This document shows positions 14,688-21,840 of a stretch of DNA of 23,659 nt, piece after piece (the first letter of the stretch is position 1; every line of letters begins with the position of its first letter). The notes beneath the pieces were generated by a model. It saw only the letters and a program-made list of their open reading frames with translations, made no database searches and had not been told where the DNA came from. The translations under genes were made by a program, and so were the position numbers. The stretch is from a virus, in the IMG/VR virus record IMGVR_UViG_3300006916_000391, positions 1-23,659 of that record. The stretch is one strand, 5' to 3'.

Positions 14688-16094
14688 ATGCGAGTAGCGA
14701 CGGATTATCAAGCGGTGAAGAAATTCGATTTCTTCAAAGGTTATGTAGAGCAGTTTGGACAAGTGAGTATTGACAATGACATCCCTGCGATGTTATCGTT
14801 CTTCTTTATTCAAGGTCAGGTAGCAGCACCTTATGTGAGAATACCTTGGGGTAATACCCATCTTGACCCCCGTGTTCATTGTTTCATTATTCAGCCATCG
14901 AGAACTGGTAAGTCGATTGCATGGGAGTTTGTGGGTGATGTATTGAAAGATTGCGGTCTTGATAGCGACGCTTACACGAGTGGGTCTGATGCAGGTCTTA
15001 TCGGAGGTGTCACTACTGAAACAATAGTGAATGATGAAGGGAAGAAAGAGCAGATAACAGTACAGACTGATGGTATGCTCGCTGGTCAGAAAGCACTCAA
15101 TTTTGATGAAGGGAGTATTATTCTCAATCCCGGTAAACATTCACAAGAGACAGTATTGTATCTTCAATCAGCCTGTAATCCGATAGGTAGCAACTCAAAC
15201 ATTCTTGTCAAGCACTTGAGCGGTAGGCGTATTGAAACAGAATCATTAGTATCGCTTTGGATTACAACCTACCCGCCTAAAGGAGTTAAAGAGTATGTTT
15301 TGACTAAGGGTATTTTCCAAAGAGTCCTACTTTATTGGTCACACTGGGACATGGACCGTAGAAAACAAGTGTCTCAAATTCGTATGCAAAGAGCCTTTAG
15401 AAAAGGAGAAGAGTCCACAGTTTCTTATGATGATATTGTCGACTATTTTACTACTCTTGAGAAGCGACTGGCTGAGCGTGTTCGTGCTCTCACTGAGACA
15501 ACATTCACTGAATGGGATAGCATGACTCGTGAGCAACAAGAGGAACTCGTTCAGTCTTGCATGTATGATATGTTCACTGTCGATGAGTCCTTCCATGTTG
15601 CTACTTACGATGTGGTTGATGATTTTTACAGTCTGCTTAATGATTTAAATTTCGCAATCGCTGATGTCGTTGCATCATTCATACCCGCTATGGAAAATTA
15701 TTCTGTCATTCTTGCTACTCACATTGCGATGATGGATGACTCGTGGGTAATCACAGGTGAGCATCTTGATATGGCTAAGGACATTCTTTATGACCTCTTC
15801 AAGAATCTCATTCAATGGCTTGAAGGTGAAGTTGAAGTTGGTGCTAAGAAGGTCGAGAAAGAGCAACACAAGAAGGACTGGATGGCTGCTTTCAATAGCG
15901 TTTCATCAGTTGAACTGGACAAGCGTGGTGATGGCTGGCGTAAGAAATCAGCAATTATCAAACAATATTGTCTGCAACAACATGTCACTAAAGCCACAGC
16001 ATTCAAGAAGTTCAATGACTGGGCTGCACATATGTTTAACGCAGCGAAAGATGGTGCAGTAGTTTACATTCGTTTGAAGGAGGCGGAAGCCTGA
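14688..16094 (+). CDS. P-loop ATPase, probable replicative helicase
   Basis: A 468-residue ATPase. Walker A is a variant QPSRTGKS (69-76) lacking the first glycine, and Walker B is ALNFDEGSII (136-145). A sensor-like SLWITTYPP (189-197) and an arginine-finger candidate IFQRVLLYW (209-217) follow. A leucine-rich helical region comes next, then a C-terminal helix-turn-helix-like segment (IIKQYCLQQHVTKATAFKKF). The pattern fits DUF3987-type or MCM/SF3-like replication helicases of mobile elements. With polymerase, clamp, loader and primase present, a helicase is the missing replisome part. Strand-unwinding activity is inferred. It is the first gene after the promoter at 14657. Confidence 0.8.
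   Translation: MRVATDYQAVKKFDFFKGYVEQFGQVSIDNDIPAMLSFFFIQGQVAAPYVRIPWGNTHLDPRVHCFIIQPSRTGKSIAWEFVGDVLKDCGLDSDAYTSGSDAGLIGGVTTETIVNDEGKKEQITVQTDGMLAGQKALNFDEGSIILNPGKHSQETVLYLQSACNPIGSNSNILVKHLSGRRIETESLVSLWITTYPPKGVKEYVLTKGIFQRVLLYWSHWDMDRRKQVSQIRMQRAFRKGEESTVSYDDIVDYFTTLEKRLAERVRALTETTFTEWDSMTREQQEELVQSCMYDMFTVDESFHVATYDVVDDFYSLLNDLNFAIADVVASFIPAMENYSVILATHIAMMDDSWVITGEHLDMAKDILYDLFKNLIQWLEGEVEVGAKKVEKEQHKKDWMAAFNSVSSVELDKRGDGWRKKSAIIKQYCLQQHVTKATAFKKFNDWAAHMFNAAKDGAVVYIRLKEAEA
16078..16083 (+). promoter_or_regulatory. Shine-Dalgarno for a non-ATG small gene
   Basis: AGGAGG lies inside the end of the helicase gene, seven bases upstream of CTG 16091. A full Shine-Dalgarno here has no ATG, GTG or suitably spaced TTG downstream, and supports initiation at the rare CTG of the zinc-ribbon frame. 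TTG 16096 is 12 bases away and in another frame. Confidence 0.45.
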
Positions 16095-16174
16095 TTTGTA
16101 TAGGGTGCGAAGAATACTTCAAGGGTGTATGGGGAGACTCATATTGCCCAAGATGTTGGGAGGCAGTAAGATGA
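16091..16174 (+). CDS. 27-aa zinc-ribbon mini-protein, probable CTG start
   Basis: A tiny frame between the helicase and exonuclease encodes two knuckles, CIGC and CPRC, 12 residues apart, with aromatic residues between them. It has no ATG, GTG or TTG start; CTG 16091 sits seven bases after AGGAGG. Its TGA (16172-16174) overlaps the exonuclease ATG in the ATGA form used across this operon, which argues that ribosomes read it. It resembles the zinc ribbon at 18250 (WCIDCWDE there, YCPRCWEA here). The CTG overlaps the helicase stop region by four bases. The alternative is that this is a remnant or is reached by frameshifting from the helicase. Confidence 0.5.
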   Translation: MICIGCEEYFKGVWGDSYCPRCWEAVR

Positions 16175-16779
16175 GTAAAGTAATGGCATTAGATATTGAA
16201 ACTGGGAATTATTCGTATGAAATCGGAGGTTGGGATAAACACAGCCTGTTTGAACCTACAGTTGTAGCAACATGGGATGGTGAAAAAGGCGATGTCTTTA
16301 GTAAAGAAAACATTGACATGGCTATCGCTGATGTGCATGAACTACACCCTCGTACACTGGGTGACCACCTACAAAAACACATAGACAACGGTGGTGTTAT
16401 ACTCGGACATAACATTAAGAAATTCGATTTACCAGTGCTAAACGCTGCACTGGACTGCTGGACTGCTGGCGATTTGATGACTAAGGCGGAGAGTGTTATT
16501 GACACTAAACTCCTCATCGCTAAGGCTGGTGGGACTAACATAGCGACGAGTCTTGAAATGCTCGCTCGCAACACTTTGAACATCGGTAAAAGTATGACAA
16601 GTGCCGATGCTCCTGAATCATGGAGAGCAGGTCGTTATCTTGAGGTAGCGGAATACTGCTTAAAAGACGCTCAATTGACTTATGATTTGTACCAATACGG
16701 TAAAGAAAACGGAGTGATAAAAAGTCGCTCTCTCGATGATGGGTCAATTGTAGAAATAGAGGTAGATTGGAATGACTGA
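16171..16779 (+). CDS. DEDDy 3'-5' exonuclease (polB-exonuclease-like)
   Basis: A 202-residue protein with all DEDDy residues: LDIETG (D8, E10), GHNIKKFDLPVL (D86) and YCLKDAQLTYDLY (Y162, D166). It resembles stand-alone RNase H-like exonuclease domains that trim DNA or RNA 3' ends; a repair or editing role beside the proofreading polymerase is likely. I chose ATG 16171 because GGGAGG lies seven bases upstream and the family begins about five residues before DIE. A longer frame from TTG 16096 would cover the zinc-ribbon gene and add a segment with no family match. It ends in an 8-base overlap with the chaperonin gene. Confidence 0.9.
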   Translation: MSKVMALDIETGNYSYEIGGWDKHSLFEPTVVATWDGEKGDVFSKENIDMAIADVHELHPRTLGDHLQKHIDNGGVILGHNIKKFDLPVLNAALDCWTAGDLMTKAESVIDTKLLIAKAGGTNIATSLEMLARNTLNIGKSMTSADAPESWRAGRYLEVAEYCLKDAQLTYDLYQYGKENGVIKSRSLDDGSIVEIEVDWND

Positions 16780-18250
16780 AAACAAAAATCATAATGCACA
16801 ACGATTGAACATAGAGGCGGTAAAGCGTATCGTAGGAACAGTGAGAACTACACTTGGTCCTATGGGTATGGATAAGATGATGGTCGACGGTGGCGGTAAT
16901 GTCATCGTCACAAACGACGGTGCTACTATTCTTCGTGAATTAGATAGTGCTCACCCTGCTGCGAAGATGATAGTAGAGGTGTCAAAAGTCCAAGAGACAA
17001 ACTGCTATGATGGTACTACCAGTAGTGTAGTGCTTGCTGGACAACTTCTAAGCAACGCCGAAGGATTATTTGACAAAGGTCTGCACCCTAATGTAGTCAA
17101 CAAAGGATATACTAAGGCTCAAGCAATGGTGCTTGAGGAACTTCCTAATCTCATAGTTGAAGGTGACCGCTCATTACAGGCTATTGCTCGCACTGCTATT
17201 ACTGGTAAATCATTAGAAGCATCAGAAGATAGAGTGGCTCAACTATGCGTAGATACAATTCGTGCCGTTGGTGACGCAGCAGATGTCCGTGTGCTCGCTG
17301 CTCCCGGTGGCTCATTGAATGACTCTTATCTGTTTGAAGGAGTAGTAGTCAACAAAGATTTCGTTTCTACTGATGGGGTCTTTGACGGTAAATCTGAGGT
17401 TGAGGTTCTTTTCATCAACAGTGGTTTAGAGGAAGAAAAGCAAGACGGTAATGTTCAAGTTCAAGTTGATGCATCTTCATACAGCAGTTTGAAGAAAGCA
17501 AGCCGTGAAGAAATGCTTGAATCAGCAAAGCACATTGTAGCAAGTGGTGCTAAAGCAGTGTTTGTGCGTGATGGAGTGCATGATACTATTGTGCAATATC
17601 TGCATAAGCGTGGTATCTTTGTTTGCCGTCGTGTACCTTCGAGCACAATGAAAAGATTAAGCAATGAGTTTGGTGTAAAGCCATACCACATCCCCGAAGA
17701 AGATATGGATGTTAGTAAGGCAGTTATTGAGCGACGAAAGTACAATGATGTTGACTATCTCTTTGTGAGCAGCAGTCTTGCGTCAAGTGAGGCTACTCTT
17801 GTTTTATTTGGTGCTACTCAATCCACTCTCGATGAAGTTCAGCGTGGGTTTGATGATGCTCTCGGAGTAGTATCATTAGTTGCTAATGGTGATGACATAT
17901 GTTATGGTGGTGGTTCTACCTACCTTGCTCTTGCTTCATCGCTAAGAAGTAGAGCAGCCGAAGTAGGAGGTCGTGCTCAGATGGCTATAGAATCTTATGC
18001 TGATGCTCTTGAGTCTATACCCGGTACAATTGCTGAAAATGCAGGTCACGATGCTTTAGATACAGTTCTCGCTATGCGACACGCAGGTCTACCTTTTGGT
18101 CCTGATGTTGAGTCAGGCGGTATCATGGACATGGGTGAATCCCAAGTGTTTGAACCAATGTCACTTATTCGCAGTGCTATTACCAGTGCAACAGAAGTCA
18201 CTACTGCTATCCTAAGAATTGATGACATCATAGGTAGGCGTGGTGAATAA
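16772..18250 (+). CDS. Group II chaperonin (thermosome) subunit
   Basis: A 492-residue chaperonin, somewhat shorter than cellular thermosome subunits (about 540). Group II signatures are clear: [10 protein letters not shown] (28-37), NDGATIL (48-54) and DGTT (80-83). A large middle domain follows, with [17 protein letters not shown]. The C-terminal part has [21 protein letters not shown] (NAGHD 423-427) and [10 protein letters not shown] near the end. The ATP-binding aspartates look intact, so folding activity is plausible; the usual GDGTTT is YDGTTSS and the usual GGGA.E is GGGSTY. There is no C-terminal GGM-like tail. Cellular thermosomes form two eight- or nine-membered rings. Its gene overlaps viral genes on both sides, so it belongs to the virus. 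Confidence 0.96.
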   Translation: MTENKNHNAQRLNIEAVKRIVGTVRTTLGPMGMDKMMVDGGGNVIVTNDGATILRELDSAHPAAKMIVEVSKVQETNCYDGTTSSVVLAGQLLSNAEGLFDKGLHPNVVNKGYTKAQAMVLEELPNLIVEGDRSLQAIARTAITGKSLEASEDRVAQLCVDTIRAVGDAADVRVLAAPGGSLNDSYLFEGVVVNKDFVSTDGVFDGKSEVEVLFINSGLEEEKQDGNVQVQVDASSYSSLKKASREEMLESAKHIVASGAKAVFVRDGVHDTIVQYLHKRGIFVCRRVPSSTMKRLSNEFGVKPYHIPEEDMDVSKAVIERRKYNDVDYLFVSSSLASSEATLVLFGATQSTLDEVQRGFDDALGVVSLVANGDDICYGGGSTYLALASSLRSRAAEVGGRAQMAIESYADALESIPGTIAENAGHDALDTVLAMRHAGLPFGPDVESGGIMDMGESQVFEPMSLIRSAITSATEVTTAILRIDDIIGRRGE

Positions 18251-18369
18251 TGGCTGAATGTATAATTTGTAAACGCTCTTTCATGCGGTCGCATCTTGTA
18301 GATGGTGATTGGTGCATAGATTGTTGGGATGAAGATAATGGGTCGGCTACTGGACAAAATGAAAGTTAA
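18250..18369 (+). CDS. 39-aa zinc-ribbon mini-protein
   Basis: The ATG overlaps the chaperonin stop by one base (TAATG), with GGTGA just upstream. The protein has two knuckles, CIIC (4-7) and CIDC (22-25), spaced by 14 residues, followed by an acidic, polar tail. It is probably a single zinc ribbon that contacts nucleic acid or protein. It closely parallels the 27-residue ribbon at 16091. It overlaps the next zinc-ribbon gene by 32 bases in another frame. Function unknown. Confidence 0.6.
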   Translation: MAECIICKRSFMRSHLVDGDWCIDCWDEDNGSATGQNES

Positions 18370-18505
18370 GTGTCGCCGTTGTGAGCACGAGCATATTCCT
18401 CGTCGCTTGCAGGCTCGCTTTCTTGACGGTGACAAAGAGCGTGTAAGCCTTTGGTGTTGTAAAGAATGCAGCCATCTATGGATTGATAGTGCTTTCAAAT
18501 CCTGA
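18338..18505 (+). CDS. TFS-like zinc-ribbon mini-protein
   Basis: A 55-residue protein with CRRC (12-15) and CKEC (41-44) knuckles. The residues between resemble the C-terminal ribbon of archaeal TFS/eukaryotic TFIIS: LQAR at the place of LQTR, acidic D30-G-D32 near the place of the catalytic DE, and C..C.HLW at the end. The 25-residue gap is one more than the usual 24. TFS enters the RNA polymerase secondary channel and stimulates transcript cleavage; a ribbon-only form might modulate the host polymerase. GGGATGA lies a few bases before ATG 18338; an internal ATG at 18359 (48 residues) is the alternative. It is the last rightward gene, ending six bases before the tail-fibre stop. Confidence 0.65.
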   Translation: MGRLLDKMKVKCRRCEHEHIPRRLQARFLDGDKERVSLWCCKECSHLWIDSAFKS

Positions 18506-18511
18506 GCATCA

Positions 18512-21496
18512 TCATGGTATAGCACCGTGTTGTGCTGCTACAACTGCTGCTATTCTTTGGATGGCTTGTTCTATTGTGAGAGGTGGAGCACCTACCCAAT
18601 TGGCGGGATTAGCAGGATTGTAAACATCTGCTCCTGCTTGACCCGATAATACATAAGCAACATCAGCAAGAGTCGAGGCTGCTGTTAAATCTCCATTACT
18701 GTCAGCAACCAATACTGCACTTGTCACGGCTGATTGACGGATAGTTCCTGTCACATCTAAGGCTTGAGCGGGAGAAGTAGTTCCAATACCCACATTACCA
18801 TCCATTGTCATTTTGTGGTCTGTGCCGTCTTTATCAGAATAAACATGAAGAACAGAATCAGTAGTTCCGACTCTAAGAATCCTAAAATTACCATCAACTG
18901 ATGTATCTGAATCTCTAAAGATTCTAAGTAGTTGTTCGGTTCCTGTTGCGGTGGAAACAGGACTTATATCGAATGTTACAGGTTCAGATGCAGTATTATT
19001 AATCGCTTTTAATCTTGCTTGAGAATCAACAACCGCAGTTAATTCTGCATGTCCTGTTTGCCCTGTTTCTTGCACTCTTATTGTAGGATTAGAAGCCCCT
19101 TCAATATGTAATTCCGCAGAAGGAGAAGTAGTTCCAATACCCACATTTCCATTTCCGTCAATTCTCATCTTTTCGCTAATAATATCTGTTGAAATGGTAG
19201 CATCATGAGTAAAAAATGCTAATCCTCCAACATCTGCATCCGAACCTGTTTGAACACCTGCGATAGAACCGAATGGTCTTCCCGAATTGATTTTAGTAAA
19301 AGTCATACCAACAGATTCATTATCATCGGCTTGAGTTCCACCTGCTTGTTCAAGAATAAGTGTAGCGGTATTGATTGCACTTGTAGGGTCAAAATTTGCA
19401 CTTGATTTAATATGCAAATCAGCAGAAGGAGCAGTTTCACCAATACCGACTTTTTTATTCCCATCAATTCTCATTACTTCATTTAATGGGTCATTATACA
19501 AATCGCTTGGACCTTTTGTTTTGAAAGCAATATATCCCTCAAAATTATTAGAATTTGCACCCGCCATAGCAATTTCACTTAATGAAGTAGTGCTACCGCT
19601 ATTTCTTAATTTAAGGACTCTTTCAGTTGTTCTATCAGTAGTGGTTAAAGAAATATTACCATCTTCAACATCTAATCTCTCATCAGCAGTAACATTTTGA
19701 TTTAGTCGAATACCTACATTTCCTGTTGAACCATCAATACGCAATACTTCGGTTGGAGTTCCACCATCGTTAATTTTGAAAATAATATCTTTATCTTGTG
19801 CTGTATTTTCAACAATAGCATCATTAGATGATGTTGAAAAATCTAACCCTGCTTCTGTTTCAACTGCGGCAACGGCATCTGCATCAGCGTAAGCAGTAGC
19901 ACTGGGTGCTACACCATCTAACTTAGTTTTATCAGCACCTGTCATTAAACCTGAATCACCACCAGCAACTACTTCCGTGATAACGGCATTAGTACCTGTG
20001 CTACTACTAACTGTTCTTGTACCCGCATCGTAAGCAAGGTCTGTAGAAGGAGCAGCAGCAGCAGCCCCGGCAGCGTCTACGAAGCCTGCATCGTTGTTGA
20101 GTTCACTGATGTCATCATTCTCACGCATGACACTCAATGCACCATGCTTGAGCCGGTCACTGTCATTATCGTCAAGCCATAGTGTGTTGGCATCAACAAC
20201 ACCTGCATCAGCAGCAGCCGGATTGCTCGTTTGTGGGGTCAACTCAAGCCCAGTAGGGTCAATTAGACCAGTCACTGTCAACTTACCGTCGACGGTAAGT
20301 TCGTTGGCTGCTGTGTCGTATGATAGCGTCGAGTCACTGGTAAATCCACCGGCACCGTCAGATAATTGCACAAGCCCACTGGTTCCACTTGAAGTAGTAG
20401 CAACTGTACTACTGAATAGTACCCGCTTCCAATTAGTACCATCGTATGCGAACATAATAGCATCACCAGCAGTGATAGCCTGATTCAAACCAGTGCTGTC
20501 AAATGTCACTGTACTACCACTCGGTACTGAAACAAATACACTATGTCCGGGCGGGAAAGTACCGCTTGGGTTTAGATTGATAGTTGTTGATGGCGTTAAA
20601 ACAAATACACGGTCACCATCAAAAGTAAAAGTTTGATTTGACCCCGGACTCGATACATCAATGTTAGTAGGTCCAAGTAAGTGTGTATGACGGTTTGCAC
20701 CTGCTTTAGCACTGTAGTACAACATGGATTCACCATCACTGTTGAATGATTGCCAAATAATACCGTTGTCACCAAAGGTACCAGTCTGTCCTGTGTGAAC
20801 TTGAGACAACGCCGTATGACCATTTATTCCAGTAGTCGATGAAATAGTGCCATCACGAACAGGCGATAAGTAAAGAGGTGTAGGTCGGACAAACACTCTT
20901 TTGTCGTTAAATTCACTAAGCGATTCAATGTTCAAAGTACCTACTGTGCTACCACCAGCATTTGTAGCACGAACAGTACCGAGCACTACCGATTGACGAT
21001 TGTCACCAGCACCACTACCTGTCTTTAGATAAGCAGTAGCACTACCTGTGATAGATGGATAAGCACCCACGGCAGTGGTAATGTTTGTAGTCTGAGATAC
21101 TTTCAAGCCATCAGGTGTAGCGATGACGACAAATAGACACTCTTGACCACTACTTAGTGCTGTAAAACTACCTAACATCTCAGCAGTGCCAGTCAAGTTT
21201 AGAGTGACGGTAATGTCGCTACCACCACCTATAGCGTAAAGTACACCATCGAGAATGACATCACACGCCTTGACGACGAACTGATTAGCAGCAGCACCAG
21301 CACTAATTGAGCCGGGTAAATCAGGAGGGTCATTACGGTCAGAATCACCATAGGCAGTGTCATGAGGAAGTAATATACCATTACCATGTACCCCTTCGTA
21401 AAGATTTGTAAGTGATGGTGATAGTATATGGTCGCCGTCTTTTAGTCCATCATTAGTTCCATCTGTATGCCCCGAAATAGGATTGTTTGTACTCAT
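18512..21496 (-). CDS. Tail fibre / receptor-binding protein
   Basis: A 994-residue protein rich in Ser, Thr, Gly, Asp and Ala with a low-complexity, beta-repeat character. Motifs recur: MRIDGN..VGIG.T.PSA.LHI appears in four more or less decayed copies in the C-terminal 40 percent. GLMTGADKTKLDGV, then ATAYADADAVAAVE, is a sequence type common in phage tail fibres and linkers. The N-terminus (GHTDGTNDGLKDGDHI) is probably the virion-attachment end. The C-terminus ends in an alanine-rich helix (TIEQAIQRIAAVVAAQHG), which may trimerise. The likely role is host recognition. GAGGTGA precedes the ATG. The stop lies six bases from that of the opposing operon. Confidence 0.85.
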   Translation of the reverse strand: MSTNNPISGHTDGTNDGLKDGDHILSPSLTNLYEGVHGNGILLPHDTAYGDSDRNDPPDLPGSISAGAAANQFVVKACDVILDGVLYAIGGGSDITVTLNLTGTAEMLGSFTALSSGQECLFVVIATPDGLKVSQTTNITTAVGAYPSITGSATAYLKTGSGAGDNRQSVVLGTVRATNAGGSTVGTLNIESLSEFNDKRVFVRPTPLYLSPVRDGTISSTTGINGHTALSQVHTGQTGTFGDNGIIWQSFNSDGESMLYYSAKAGANRHTHLLGPTNIDVSSPGSNQTFTFDGDRVFVLTPSTTINLNPSGTFPPGHSVFVSVPSGSTVTFDSTGLNQAITAGDAIMFAYDGTNWKRVLFSSTVATTSSGTSGLVQLSDGAGGFTSDSTLSYDTAANELTVDGKLTVTGLIDPTGLELTPQTSNPAAADAGVVDANTLWLDDNDSDRLKHGALSVMRENDDISELNNDAGFVDAAGAAAAAPSTDLAYDAGTRTVSSSTGTNAVITEVVAGGDSGLMTGADKTKLDGVAPSATAYADADAVAAVETEAGLDFSTSSNDAIVENTAQDKDIIFKINDGGTPTEVLRIDGSTGNVGIRLNQNVTADERLDVEDGNISLTTTDRTTERVLKLRNSGSTTSLSEIAMAGANSNNFEGYIAFKTKGPSDLYNDPLNEVMRIDGNKKVGIGETAPSADLHIKSSANFDPTSAINTATLILEQAGGTQADDNESVGMTFTKINSGRPFGSIAGVQTGSDADVGGLAFFTHDATISTDIISEKMRIDGNGNVGIGTTSPSAELHIEGASNPTIRVQETGQTGHAELTAVVDSQARLKAINNTASEPVTFDISPVSTATGTEQLLRIFRDSDTSVDGNFRILRVGTTDSVLHVYSDKDGTDHKMTMDGNVGIGTTSPAQALDVTGTIRQSAVTSAVLVADSNGDLTAASTLADVAYVLSGQAGADVYNPANPANWVGAPPLTIEQAIQRIAAVVAAQHGAIP
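18771..18796 (-). repeat. 26-base direct repeat in the tail-fibre gene, copy A
   Basis: This segment is identical over 26 bases to 19122-19147. Both encode the NVGIGTTSP part of the fibre repeat in the same frame. The DNA identity suggests recent duplication or recombination between fibre repeats. Confidence 0.8.
19122..19147 (-). repeat. 26-base direct repeat in the tail-fibre gene, copy B
   Basis: This is the partner of copy A, 351 bases away, an exact number of codons (117). A loss or gain by recombination would therefore keep the reading frame. Confidence 0.8.
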
Positions 21497-21840
21497 TATT
21501 TCACCTCAATTAATATCTGTATTCTCAACTCGTTTTGACTTGTTTTTAAGACTGGTAATATTGTATGTCGTGCTACTGGGATAAACGAATCAGCACCACG
21601 AAATTGCACATAAACTTCTTTTAGAGTGTCGCTAAAAGATTCTGTCGCTGGTATAAATCCTTCAACAAGAATTGTACTGTCATCGACAATACGGACTGTT
21701 GGATTTATTGTTATTGCCGGTCGACCAGCAGAACCGTCTGAACTTGTTGAAGGTGTACCATCGAATCCAATAACCATTTCATTGATATTACTCACTATTG
21801 TATCAAGCAATGTTCTTTTTATGTGGTCGCTTACTGGCAT
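21496..21840 (-). CDS. Hypothetical structural/tail-associated protein, 114 aa
   Basis: I recognise no named family. After a helical start (SDHIKRTLLDTIVSNINEMVIG) the protein is beta-rich (TVRIVDDSTILVEGFIP, KEVYVQFRG, NELRIQILIEVK), resembling small phage tail or fibre-connector proteins. It lies between the hub-like protein and the fibre, which supports a virion role. Two tandem ATGs are possible; I prefer 21840 because GAGGTGAT then lies five bases upstream, while at 21843 the gap is only two. The stop overlaps the fibre start (TAATG). Confidence 0.8.
   Translation of the reverse strand: MPVSDHIKRTLLDTIVSNINEMVIGFDGTPSTSSDGSAGRPAITINPTVRIVDDSTILVEGFIPATESFSDTLKEVYVQFRGADSFIPVARHTILPVLKTSQNELRIQILIEVK
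21500..21507 (-). promoter_or_regulatory. Shine-Dalgarno of the tail-fibre gene
   Basis: GAGGTGAA on the minus strand, three bases before the fibre ATG, inside the end of the 114-residue gene. It supports the 21496 start. Confidence 0.6.

Noticed and set aside
14793-15140. 115-residue minus-strand ORF inside the helicase-like gene
   Set aside because: It is antisense to the P-loop and Walker B region and has no Shine-Dalgarno or recognisable motif.
16096-16170. N-terminal extension of the exonuclease from TTG 16096
   Set aside because: The DEDDy family starts just before the DIE motif, ATG 16171 has GGGAGG at seven bases, and this stretch encodes the zinc ribbon in another frame.
16209-16583. 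124-residue minus-strand ORF opposite the exonuclease
   Set aside because: All exonuclease motifs lie on the plus strand here and the antisense product has no family features.
16772-18250. Chaperonin considered as cellular contamination or a chimeric contig join
   Set aside because: It overlaps the exonuclease gene by eight bases and the next zinc ribbon by one base, with the same coupling style as the rest of the operon.
18046-18525. 159-residue minus-strand ORF across the chaperonin end
   Set aside because: It lies antisense to the conserved chaperonin C-terminus and the zinc ribbons, has no domain, and has low-quality Ser/Arg-rich composition.
20094-20483. 129-residue plus-strand ORF within the tail fibre
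   Set aside because: It is Ser/Leu/Val low-complexity antisense of the Ser/Thr-rich fibre, a usual artefact of such repeats.
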